This document shows, piece by piece, positions 12,281-24,509 of a DNA stretch of 64,000 nucleotides. Within the stretch, counting starts at the first letter, position 1. Each line of letters begins with the position of its first letter. The DNA lies in assembly GCA_963920665.1 (NCBI GenBank), contig OY987267.1:2542001-2606000 (forward strand), written 5' to 3'. The notes under the pieces are model-generated. The model saw only the letters and a list, made by a program, of their open reading frames with translations, was not told the DNA's origin and made no database searches. This DNA comes from Straminergon stramineum (lineage: Eukaryota > Streptophyta > Bryopsida > Hypnales > Calliergonaceae). Position numbers and translations under genes: made by a program.

Positions 12281-13123
12281 GGTGATTGCAAGAAACACCT
12301 GTCCTATTTTGCGTCACACTTTCAGTGCGGTGGTTGTTTTGTGCCATAACTATTGGAGAAATGATTGAATGAACATGAAATTCAAAATGTAGGTTCCTCT
12401 AGCACTGATGAATGAACAAAAATTAATCTGAATTTTTCAAAATTATCTTAGGGTGTGAAATTGAATTTCATTTACATGTCACATTTGCGGTTTTGATAGT
12501 TTTTAGTACTATCGAGTACCTTTTTTGAAGGATTACATCGTCAAAACTAGACAATGAGCTGCTGTAGTGGAATTACAACTTTTGTGGAGAGGGATTTGCA
12601 AAATCATGTTTCAATTGCCTTTGGCATTGCTCCAATGTGTGCGACGTTTACACAACATTTTCTAAGTAATACAAAATGTTTTCCAATTTCTTCTTGCTCC
12701 ATTCAGTAGTTCTCTCAGTTGGCAATAATGGCCACTTTTAAATTTATTTTTCCAAAATCATTAACTATTTTTCAAAAATGGGAAAGTTTCATTTTCTGGG
12801 GTAAATCGAAGACACTGTCAGAAAATAGTAGTCCAGGGTATAGTGTAGGACTCCTTAGTACTAGGCGGGGCCCACTACGCCTACAATTTTGCCAACATGG
12901 ATGACAGGGATTGTCCCAAAACATCAGCCTTCCCTGACATCTCCTACTGTCATCCACTACCATGCAGCCACACATCTTCCCAGTGTTTCATCTTGATTCC
13001 AATCAACAGTCTACGTTTCATCTCCCGTACCCTTCATAGTACTCGCAGGACTCGCAGTACTAATAGGACTAACGCAGCAAAAACTAAAAACGCAACAAAT
13101 AGGACAAGTGTTTCTTGCAATCA
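12281..13123. mobile_element. Inverted-repeat element with GGTGATTGCAAGAAACAC ends, copy 1
   Basis: It begins GGTGATTGCAAGAAACAC and ends GTGTTTCTTGCAATCACC, a perfect 18-bp inverted repeat. Inside the left end follows a conserved CCTATTTTGCGTCACA-like block shared with 62971-63680. The GG ends would fit several DNA-transposon families. No clear target duplication was found here. Two further copies lie near the end of the window. Confidence 0.65.
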
Positions 13124-13129
13124 CCTTAG

Positions 13130-14865
13130 TACAAGAGAGGGCAACTCTATAATCAAAGTTGTCAAAAGCAACAAAACTTATCCAAAGAAACAGAGTTCAG
13201 AAAAAAAAATTGGACTTTCTATAGGTTGAGACATGTCATTCAAATGCACAAATACATAAAATTAAAAAACTTCATTATCTTTTCGGAAAATATTTATGAA
13301 AAAAAATGAATTTTAAAATCACAATTTGATTTGACAATTGAAGCAATCATATGGTATGGTAAAATAAATAAATAAATACACTTGTTATATTTTCACATTT
13401 GGCCAATAGGAAAACAACTCTCTATTCGAGAGTTCAAATTTTCTTTAATAATTCTCATATAAAAAAATTGTATGAAGATGACCAAACCAACAAATTTTGC
13501 CAATTCTACCGTTGTTCCCTAGTAGTGTAGGCTTGATTGCCTTAACCTTTGAAGTTCCAAGGTTTGTTTGGCTAAAACAAAAACCTTGAGGGAATCTTTT
13601 TTAGATCACCAAATTTAGAAGACATCTAGGTAGATCTGAAGAATCCTACTATATAAAATGGAGTTTGCAATGGACATATGGCATGTAGAAAATGATCATG
13701 ATCCACCATTTGTATTGAATTTTTTTTATTAAAAGTGAGCATATAAATAGGTCTTTTTTGTGGTGTATAAAAAATACAAAATTCAATTATTCAACACAGT
13801 CACAAATAGAATAAGGCAAGAATGAGACATTTGGATTATGAACAAGGGCTATTCTAAGAAATACTTGCACTATTTTGTGTAACATGTAGTAGGCCAATAA
13901 AATTTAGCTACATAACTTTTTGAGTACTACTTAAATTGCCATGAAATTTCTTCCAAAGCTACATAATAACAATGTACAAGATAGTAATATTGTAAAATAG
14001 AAAGAACCATATGTCAATACATCTATTGTACTAAGAAATTGGAGCATTTTAAAAGAAACAACAAGATTTTGGGTACATAAAATATCTTATTGAAAGTACA
14101 TACAACTTCTTGAATGCAATTTTTTTCTTTCATTATAACAACAACAAATATGTAGGTTGCAAGTACTCCATTAGGAACTACTAGATAACAAAAGGTTGTA
14201 AAATCCTACAAAACTTTGATTACGCACAAAAAACTATATTGTACAAAGATGAAGACACCGTGTTTCATTAGAGCCTTCTATTTTGCTAAAGGGGAAGATT
14301 GGTAAGTCAAATACATTCATTTTTCACTTTTCCCCCCAAAATGCTCCTCAATTTGTAATTTGTTATTTGGTCCCTAGGTGCACACATAGCTCATATACCT
14401 CCCCATATACCTCACATCTTTTGCAATCTTTCAATGCATACTAGAATACTATATTGACTTCCTTACATGGTCATGTATAAGCCTCCATAACTTTGCATAC
14501 ACATATGTATTTTTCTATATCACACATTTAAGAATGATGCTCTACCAAGAAAATTATGAACTATTGTATTTACATGGTACAATGCATTGTTTTTCATTGT
14601 TTAAAAGGATTTTCTAATTTTCTAAACATCACCCACTAAATTATGACTTTCTATTCTAAAATATAAACATAATAGAGAATATCTTATCCATTACTTCAAA
14701 AAAATTAGAATTTAAAAAAATTAAATTAAATGAACCATGTAGTAAATGACAAGTGCATTGCCGCATTGCCTCAATGCACTCCAAAATCCAAAAAAAGACA
14801 AAAATTGAAGGTTGTGATTGACACTTTTAACTCTAAGTTCTTCTTATGAAATAAATATATTAACC
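13130..14865. other. AT-rich gene-poor stretch
   Basis: No exon-like signal. A short (AAAT)n microsatellite lies near 13361-13379. Confidence 0.45.
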
Positions 14866-14873
14866 CTTAAATG

Positions 14874-15774
14874 CCCAAACAATTTGGGCAACTCACTACA
14901 AACAGAGTTTTTACTCTCTTTCTTTGAATTTTTCACAAAACATGTGCTTGAGGAGTAACTTTAAAGCCAAAAAATTTTCATAACTTTTGATAACATGATT
15001 AAAAAGTTATTTTATGATATATCATTTTCATTGCTTGGCGGGTAGACCTAATAAAAATCATTAAAAATCACCTTTTTACAAATAAAAATTTGAAATTGAT
15101 TTTCTAGATTTATAAATACATGGAAAGCTTTGAATCATTCTATTTTGATTTATGAGATGAAAGATATGAGGAGTTTTAGTTTGTGGAAAATTATGGATTC
15201 TCTACTCTAAAATAAACTTTGAAGTTCTTTATTTCACTTAATTTTTGATATTTTTGGAAATAAATAAAATCAGAGGATGTAGATTTTTTATTACAACATT
15301 GCAACCATTGGGATTGGCATTTTTCAAATCTATAACTAAATTCTTAACAATTTAGTGAACTTGAATCATTCATTCATTCTCTACTTCTTTCTACTTACTA
15401 TTTTTTCCTTTATGATGTACAATTCCAAATGACCTAAATTTTTTCAAGCATGTAGCCAACTTGTCTTGAGTAATGAATCCTAAGAAGCACCACCATTTTG
15501 GACATTTTTTTGTACAAATGTAACCTTGTAAAGTGCAACTACCCATTTTTTTGCAAGGCAAGTAAAAGGATTTTTGTCCATTCAAATGCTAATATCTTGC
15601 AATCTACACAGTGGAAATTTCTGAAATTTTTTCCACATCTTCTCAAACTAGTGTACTACAAGATCCTATGGTTATATATGTCCATAAATTTTTTCTATAT
15701 AATTTTGGTACTCCTACTAGAAATGGCAGTTTTGGAGCATTTTTGGTGAAAACATAGTCAAATACATTTAGGGG
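14874..15774 (+). mobile_element. TTAA-flanked element, family copy B
   Basis: It begins CCCTTAAATGCCC after TTAA (14870-14873) and ends TTTAGGGG before ATAA, a decayed flank. It is homologous throughout to 2448-3369. The shared frame is at 15498-15749, with the same start (MDIFLYK) and the same YYKILWL block as copy A. Confidence 0.6.
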
Positions 15775-15779
15775 ATAAA

Positions 15780-18700
15780 TGAAATCATATAGTATTTTGA
15801 TTTTGATTTTTTAACATTAATATTCTGAAGATGATTTACTATATTTTGAAGTTAAAATCGTTTTTGATGATTTTAGTTTTGAAATATGGTCTAGAGTCCA
15901 AATGCTTATAATAGGAGGAATTTATATTGAAAATTCAAATACATAATTCAAATTGGTGTTTTTTAAACTTCAAAGTATTGTTTTTTTTGGTCAAATTATT
16001 ATTAATGAGAGGTTTCAAAATTCTATATCTTCAAGATAATTTGTTTGAGGAAATCAAAACTTCAATCTTTTCTTTATTTACACATGAATTTAAAACTTGG
16101 TCCTATAAAATTTGTTATGAAATAATGCTAAAAAACTTCTTCAATGGTTTGAAAACCGAAATTCTATCAAAATCAGCAAGAGTGCACATTGATTGCACAA
16201 GTCTACAAGAGTTTGTGTTAATTATGCAAAAGTGCATAAAGAGCTTGTTTAAGGACTATAGTGGACCTTAGCTTGAAACCACCCATTGCACTATCCCTTC
16301 AAAAACACTAGCTACTTCTTCCTCCTTCACAATCTTAGCATGGTCTTATTTAATAAAAGAAGATATTTATTTGGGACCCATGGAGGTAAATTATTTAGGT
16401 ACAATTCATGATTCACAATCCACAGTAGATGTATAGATACATATATATATGGATATGAATGTGGTTTAATGGATATGAGTATACATATTTAGATATATGG
16501 AGATATCTACATATGTACACATACAATTGTATATCCCAAATTATTTGTTGCAATTGCATATAGACATATGCATATCATCCATTAATTCATCCTTGCATTT
16601 GAAAAAATGCATTCAATAGTGGTCTAGAAAAAATCAACTTTGGGTGATGTTTTGAGCACATAAGTAGCTACTATGTCTTCAAAAATACCAACCACTTTCC
16701 AAAAGGACTCTAAATACTTATTGGATTTTTATATTGTTTTATAAAAATTCATTTGCAACCACTTTGGGATCTAATGGGATCTAAATGGTTATCTTTGTAA
16801 CAATGCAAGGGCTCAAAGTGTCCACTGAATGACTTTTAAGGTTCTTGTAGACAAGCTATTCTATCGTCATGACAAGATATAATTGAATGGATGTGATCAT
16901 GGTCGTAGGCTTAACAATTTAAGGTTATTAAGAAGTGGAAGTAAACCACGGGTAGTTCATAACGCGACTTTCGGATTGATAGAAATTTGAGCACATGAAG
17001 AAAATCACATTGAATAGAGAAAAATTAAAGGAATGAAATATTTAGAAATATGAAAGATGGAACAAGGAAACCACACTAGATTAGGCAACCTTCTTGCCAA
17101 ATTAGTCTTTACATTTTTTTTGCTTAAAATGCCTAGAAAATAAGCACTTCTTGAATATAAATTTTCAATACATTTTTAATCAATAATTTAAAAATTCATA
17201 TGTATTTTATGAAATGTCTAATTATTTGGAGAGAACATGAAGTATTTTCTTAGTCACACATATACATAATAGGAGACAAATAATGAAGCCTACTTACAAG
17301 CTTTTAGGTGTGAATCTTATCTTCTGCAAAACTTTGAATTCAAAAAACAATATGATATCCTCTAATAGATTTAATGAAAAATGATTGCTAGTTAAAATTA
17401 CTATCTTAGAACATGTAGAAATGAATATAGGACTAAATTTCCATGTCTGTTTATTACACATTACTTCACAAAGCATGAAGAGTGCTAGGTGAAAATATGT
17501 ACAAAGTTAACAATCCTTTTGATGAAGAGGGGCATGATAGGTGGGTCATTATCTTCTTCCCTTCTTTTTCCAAAGTTTCCATTCAGTAGTTGAAGCTAAA
17601 TTTCATTCACATCCTTTAAATTGTTAACATCCTTATAAAAATTGCATAGATTGAATTGCTTCAATATTGACAACATTGTCTAGATTGAGGTCTCAAGTGA
17701 CACCTTGGAATTAGAATCATCACAAAAATCAATTTTGTTAGATTGGCACAAATGTTCACAACTATAAAATTATGTCATTGTTGCTTCCAATGATTCAAAG
17801 CCTCTTCTCATTCAATCCAAAGTTGACTTGCATGCATAATACAAGAAGCTTTGTTGGTGTAGTGCAAGGAGGCATTTCAAGTAAGATCCTATTCAAACTT
17901 CCTCACATGTAGCTTTTGTCAAGAAATGACGTCAAAAATTGCATTTATAGAAACTTGTCCAAAAATGCATAAATAGTCTTTTACTTAATAAAAAGCATTA
18001 GACATGAATTGATTATTTAGCAAAAAAACATCTATCCTATCTCTTAGGTAGATTCAATAGAAATTAATTAGAAATTCATTGAATTGTGGATTAAAATAAA
18101 TATTCTAGAACACATTCATGTATAAAATCAATAAATAAGTTAAGAAATACCTTTCCAATGATATATTACATGCCCCAAAATTCTCAAAATTGCAATATTT
18201 GTAGTCATTTAGAGACTATAAAGAATGGTTGTCAAAATAACCTCATCCAATTTTGAGTGTGTTTTTATTTACCAAGTTTTGTTATAGTGCTAATTCACTA
18301 AGTGTGTCCCACAATTTCTAAATTGACCTTAACAAATTTTTGCCTAGATTATATTGCCTCTTTATGATAGCAGTGGATCACTTTAGGGTATACATATTCT
18401 CACACTTTAAAATTTTGTAGAAAGTGTATAAAGTTTTGTGGTGATTTGAGATCCAAAATTAATTTAAATCATCTTATCTAATGCAAGTCTAAAATCATCA
18501 TCTAAATTCATTTTTATAGAAACCCAATCATATTAGGACTTTTATTTAAGCTTTTCAAATACATCTTCCCAATGTTTCATAGTGAACCCCCTAATGGAAG
18601 ACCAATGTGCAACCTAGACTTCAAAATGAGTTTGTTCATACTCTTTTCAAAGTCAAAGTTTGGACTTCCAAGAATTTAAGAATAAAAAATGTTTGTCCTA

Positions 18701-21370
18701 TAGCTTGTATGTGTAATCAAAAAAGTTAAAAAAGGATAGGTAAGAGGTCACATAAAAAGAAATGAACCAAAAGAATATGCAACCAAAAAATAAATTCATA
18801 TTCATCTTTAAGAAAATTATAAAGTGGAAGGTGGTTTCTGAAGGATAAAAAAAACTAAATCAATAATAACTATGACAAGAAATTGAGAATTCTAAATCTA
18901 AATGATGAGAACATTCTAGTAAGCAATACAATAGATACATAAACTCTTTTTTTGTTATTATATGGAAATGATAAAAAATGGAGTTCAAAAAAAATTTATA
19001 CATTTTAAAATCTTCATTGCTTGCAAGTTTGTAACATAAAATTCACGATAAGTAACTTCCATCTCATTAGTTGAAGTAGGATGAATCAAATGATTTTGTA
19101 AGGGTATCAATCTATCAAATCAAGTAATTTTTATTAATCTATTTTTTAAATCTATTTTTTGTTGCCCACTTTGACATTGAAATTAAAAAAAACTTATAAC
19201 TAATACAATGTTGAAGTGAAAGTATGAAACAAAGCTTTACATGTCAATTGTGATGATTAGAGTTGTCCTAAAATTTTATGCAAAATTTCCATTTATAAAG
19301 TGAATATTAGACCCATCTATGAAATCATGTTTTTTTTGACATTTTTTGACAATAAAGTGTGAAAATATGTTGTAAGTAATCTTAGATTTCATCACTTACA
19401 TGTCAAAAAAAGTATTTAAAAGAGTGTCAAACTAGATATGTTCATTATATTGTGTACATTAGAAGTGTCAAACAAAGAGTTTGAAAGAGACTTGAAAATG
19501 GTGTTGAAAAATACATCAAAATGAATGTCCAAAAACAAGGATAAAAAAAATAAAAATAAAAAATTTTCTTCCTAAATTCTTTATCCAAGTTGCCCTTACT
19601 TGTCCACAATTTTTGGTCTACCCAAGTTACCCAAACTTGCTACCCAATTTCACTTGTTTATGCTTTTCAAGTCAAGTGTCTTTTGTAAAAACTTTAAATG
19701 TCAATTGATTTGTCAAAATAGTAGGAGTGACACAACTTGTCTACTAAAGCTACACTATTTTGAGTTAGTTTAGGTTGAAATATTATAGTTTTATTGTGAC
19801 ACCTATATCTAGGTGATGCTAAATTTCCCCCCTTGCTTAGCCATCATAGAACAAATTAACCTAATTACAAATCTTCATCTAGAAAACTAGAAATAATGAA
19901 GTTTCATAATGATCATTATTTAGCAAGGATGGATGATCCAAATAGTCATGTAGGATATTCTACCATGGACAATTATTGAAAATTCAACCAAGTAAAGAAT
20001 GAAGAGGATACCAATATTGATAAGTTAATACCATTAAAACAAAATCAAAGAATATTGGTTTTCAATTCAATAATATTAAAGAAATTAAATTTATTAATTT
20101 TTACTTTGACTCATTGTAATTGATATTTGAATTCCATTCCTCAATTGAGATATTTTTTTGTCCAACATTGTAAATAACTGCCATTGGACTAGGAAAACAA
20201 ACAACTATAAAATAAAGGGCAATTGTGCACTCCAACCATTGTCTATGTTGACACAAAAGCATTCATCGGAGCATTAGTCATTTACCTACAAACACACAAA
20301 CCATTTGACTTTAGAATTTGATAATTTTGATTTTGAGAACATTGTTAAAAAAAAAAGTCAATTTTAGAGAAAAACAATGAAGTCACTCTATAGGTACATT
20401 GTGCACAAATGAAATATAATGTAAGCATCCAGTTTTCATTCTATTTTTCTAGCATTAGCTTAGTATGTAATCTAAACCATGATTACCTTCCACAACATTC
20501 AAGGTCCATTTCAAGGTCTAGTATAATATAAAAGTCTTTCCCACAATATAAATAATAGTAGGCAAGCGAGGTAAAGCAAAGTAAAGCATGAAAAGAAATT
20601 GAGTATCCATGTCTATCAAGTCAACAAAAAATTAAGTATAAATTTATCAAAAGACATAAGTAAGACTAGGGAAAATTCAAAAATCAAGATCAAAGAACCA
20701 GATACAAAATTCATCAAATAAAATATTCTAATCATTAAGTATTATGCTTTCAATATCAAAACACTAAAATTTAGTAATGTCATATAATACATTTTCACTA
20801 ATATACTAAAAATTCAACAATAGAATATATATTAGGAAAATTTTCAAGTCTCAACAAGGCTACGAGTTTTGTACACCCATAGTGCAATTATGGAAAATTT
20901 TAATTTAATTTATTTTCTATTTTTTAAAATTTGGAATCTAACATGAGACTATTTGTGCCATGCCAAAGCCACATTAGATTGACTGTTTTTTTTACATTTT
21001 TTATTTTTTTCATATATTAATATTTTTTTTAAATTTTAAATTTATTTTGTATTTGCACCATAGGGTACCAGAAATCTAAAACTCATAGCTCTCCCTTCAC
21101 CTCAAAATTTTCCTAATGAATAAGAACAATCATACCATACAATAACATAAATAATTCAATCTATGACAATATATTTTATATGCAACAAACAATAAAACAT
21201 CTTTGGAGTAGAAGCCCTCAAAATCTCAAATCCTCAATGTTGAAATGATAATATTTCCACAATTATAGGCCATTAAGACATGAACAATGGAGTTGCTTGT
21301 TCTAAAATCATGTGTTTGTCAAAAATGCAATATTTATTTAGATGTGTTTACATATTCAAAAACATTGGTC
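15780..21370. other. 5.6-kb AT-rich gene-poor stretch
   Basis: No gene recognised. A frame at 15927-16271 (114 codons) has no domain signature and lies in AT-rich DNA. ATAT-rich words occur at 16436-16530. The rest consists of short broken frames and A or T runs. Confidence 0.4.
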
Positions 21371-21376
21371 ACTTAA

Positions 21377-22500
21377 CCCCTAAAGGTATTTGACTACGTT
21401 TTCACCAAAAACGCTCCAAATTGTCATCTCTAGTACAAGTACCAAATTTTGGAAAAAATACATTTTTGGACAAATTTAACTATAGCATCAGAAAAGTTGG
21501 GCCAGATTGTTTTGGTGCCATTTTGACACCAAAGGCTGCATTCAGGTCATTTTAGTGTCATTTTATCTATGCTAAGTTGGTATGGAGGTTGGCACCAAAT
21601 TAACTTAATTGTATTTCAATGCACCATAGTGGCACCATGTTCACATGCCTTGAAGTTCCTGATGAGGATCTTGTAGTACACCGGTTTGGGAAGATGCGGA
21701 AAAAATTTCAGAAATTTCCACCGTTTGGATTGCAAGATATTAGCATTTGAAGTGACAAAAAGCCATTTTTTGGCCCTGCAAAAATCCGGGCAGCTGCACT
21801 TCACAAGGTCAGATCATTAAGAAAAAATGTCCAAAATGGTTGTAACTCTTTGGATTCATTCTCCAAGTCATGTTGGTTACATGCTTGAAAAATTTTAGAT
21901 CATTTGGAATTGTACACCATATAGAAAAAAAATAGTAAGTTGAAAGAAGTAGAGAATGATTCAAAATACTACATTGTTAATAATTTATTTATGGAATTGA
22001 AAAATGACAATCCCAATGGTTAAATTGTTGTAATAAACAATATACACTTCACATTTTTATTTTTTTCCAAAAATATGAAAAATTTAGTGAAATAAAGGTC
22101 TTCAAATTTTATTTTAGAGTAGAGATTCCATTACTACCCACAAACTACCCACAACTAAAACTCTTCATAACTTTCATCTCATAAATCAAAATGGAATGAT
22201 TCAAAGTTTTCCATGTATATATAAATCAGGAAAATAAATTTCAAATTTTTATTTTAAAAAAAAGTGATTTTTAAAGAAGTTTTTTTGCTGCCCGGGCTGC
22301 CCGCCAAGCAATGAAAACAACATATTATGCAATAACTTTTTAAATATGTATTCAAAAGTTATGAAAATTGTTGGGCCTTAAAGCTACTCCTCGGATACAT
22401 GTTGTGTGAAAATTTCAAAGAAAAGAAATAAAAATTCCATTCATAGTGAGCTGCTCGAAATCCCTATGTTGCCAAAAAACACCATTTGGTCCTTTAGGGG
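21377..22500 (-). mobile_element. TTAA-flanked element, family copy C (inverted, with internal insertion)
   Basis: It starts CCCCTAAAGG and ends CCTTTAGGGG, with perfect TTAA on both sides (21373-21376 and 22501-22504). This is the cleanest copy. It is the reverse complement of copies A and B and about 200 bp longer, because roughly 21485-21660 holds extra DNA with TTTTGGTGCCA/TTGGCACCAAA words. The shared frame reads on the minus strand at 21804-21616. Confidence 0.7.
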
Positions 22501-22744
22501 TTAAAAGGTTGTTCAATTTTCCATGTGTGAGAATGTTCTATGCACAAACTTGATGTGTCTTTCCATGTCAAAAGTTGTCAGCTTCAACAACTACATGTCT
22601 ATTATATCCTTCTACATCAAATGGCCCTCCAATTTTTCATGTATTCACACACAATGCCTTGAGCCCATATGTCAACCTTTTGGATTTCATCAACATACAT
22701 ATCAAGTTTTTTCCTTATACTTTCCTACATGTTTTAAGCAACAA

Positions 22745-22890
22745 TCACTTTAATCGACAATCACTTTTTTGAGTGATAGTCACTTTAAGTTTTTAACTAA
22801 CAATCATTTTTTCAAGTGATGGTCATTTTAACTAACAATCACTTTTTCAAGTGATGGTCATTTTAACTAGCAATCACTTTTTCAAGCAAT
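22745..22890 (+). repeat. Tandem repeat, unit about 35-36 bp
   Basis: About four units of the form TTTTAACTAACAATCAC followed by TTTTTCAAGTGATGGTCA occur in a row, the first one more diverged. Each unit contains an internal CACTTTTTCAAGTG near-palindrome. Confidence 0.75.
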
Positions 22891-23237
22891 TTCTATGGAG
22901 CCTACCTTGAAGATAGGGTTGGCACTTTGTTTCTCAACAATTAATTCATTCTTAATCCATGCATTAAACTGATATTTGACAAAAATCATCACATCTAGAT
23001 TTTTTCTAGAATAAAGATGTTAATTATTATGAGGATGTATACCATCTAAACACCAAAACCTCTTGACAATTAATGGTGGACCTATATTCAATGCTTTGAA
23101 AATTTATAACTTATTCGTATGGTGTCCAAATAATGTATACTAAAGTATACTAAAACCTTCTTTCACTAAAACATTCAGATATAAATCCTTGACTCATTTA
23201 CATTTAAAAATATATATTTTTATTACTTGATTTTAAT

Positions 23238-23845
23238 TTTCTATGACTAAAGCGTGTTCATACAACATTCTCAAAACACAAGCCACAATGCCAACAAAAT
23301 GGAAAAATGGGCTCATTAATAAGGCAAGTTAACTAGGAGCCATGCTAAATGTATAAGCTCCCTTCCAAGTTGACCAGCAAAGTATATTTTTAAATTCATT
23401 GTACATGATAGGAAGTTCCCCATTGTCCCCATTGTCCCCATTGCTTAGGCACCCTCACATCTCAGTACAACCCTCTACATTCAAGTACGTCATGTCCTTC
23501 AGAGACATAGAACTATGAGATTGCACTCTATGAATTTTAGTTGAGTGCAATTAGAAAATGGAAAATGGAACCTATGAGTATGAATCCAACTGTTCAAAAG
23601 ACTTGACTTACTTGATTGTAGATGAATATGCTTAGTCAAGTATAGTATTTGCGACGGGAACAACGATGGGAACAATGGGAAATTTCTTTAGTGATCAAGT
23701 TATAGAGGGAGCTTAATATTTGCTTAGCATGGCTCCCAACTAGCTCGCCCTTTTAGTAAGTTTGTTTTTTCTATTTTGTTGGCATTGTACATAGCTTGTA
23801 TATTGGGAACATCATATGAATATGCTTTAGTGATAGAAACTTAGA
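23238..23845. repeat. Large imperfect inverted repeat (foldback-type)
   Basis: The left arm (about 23238-23440) and right arm (about 23640-23845) are reverse complements with substitutions. Shared blocks include GCCAACAAAAT, GGAGCCATGCTAA, AAGCTCCCT and CCCATTGT. The arms are about 190 bp and the loop about 200 bp. The left arm has a local CCCCATTGT triplication. No terminal duplication was found. It could be a foldback element or an old inverted duplication. Confidence 0.6.
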
Positions 23846-23849
23846 GCCA

Positions 23850-24328
23850 ATTGATTGTCAAGACTTAGAGCCAATTTGGTTACTTAATTTGTCTACTCTC
23901 ATGACCCTAGACCCTTCTTGTATGTCTACCCTAGCCTCTTGCACTTAACTCATACAACCTAGATTTTGACTTGAATATGGCATTCAAGCCTTTGTGGTTA
24001 TAAATGTAGGAGTCTCTTGAGGTTTCTTTGTCTAGACTCTAGAGGAGAGTATCCAACCCTGGGACTATTCTACTAGGACTTGTTTGAAGAAATTTTGACT
24101 CACAAATTACTTAAGCTAAAAATGGTTAGGAATAAAATTAAATACTTATACTATATACAAATCAAGGTGTAAGTAATAAAACCTACTTGCTAAAAAAACA
24201 AAAAAGTGCGAAATTTTTCATTTGAATGATGAAAAAAGAGCCTTTAGACTAAGTTTGCTCGTGTTATTAATATTAATTTGTCATAATTCCTTCACAAACT
24301 TTACTCTATAGTAAAGTCTATAACTACC
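23850..24328. other. AT-rich DNA without recognised gene
   Basis: No exon-like signal and no clear repeat boundaries. Confidence 0.4.
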
Positions 24329-24331
24329 TTC

Positions 24332-24505
24332 CACTAGAAGAAAACAGGGTTGATTTCAACGCAATTGACCTAACGCAAAATGCAATTTTCTGCCCAAAAA
24401 CACAGAAACTAAATGGTGGCCCACACAGTTTCTGCGTTTTTGGACAGAAAATTGCATTTTGTGTTAGGTCGATTGCGTTGAAATCAACCCTGTTTTCTTC
24501 TAGAG
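24332..24505. mobile_element. 174-bp foldback MITE with CACTA termini
   Basis: It begins CACTAGAAGAAAACAGGG, and its other end read inverted is CTCTAGAAGAAAACAGGG. The arms pair almost completely for about 75 bp around a short loop (TGGTGGCCCA). The flanks are TTC on both sides (24329-24331 and 24506-24508), the 3-bp duplication expected for CACTA elements. It is a miniature, non-coding member. Confidence 0.8.
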
Positions 24506-24509
24506 TTCA

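Noticed and set aside
15927..16271. Plus-strand frame of 114 codons
   Set aside because: No motif, hydrophobic/AT-driven composition, no splice or neighbour support.
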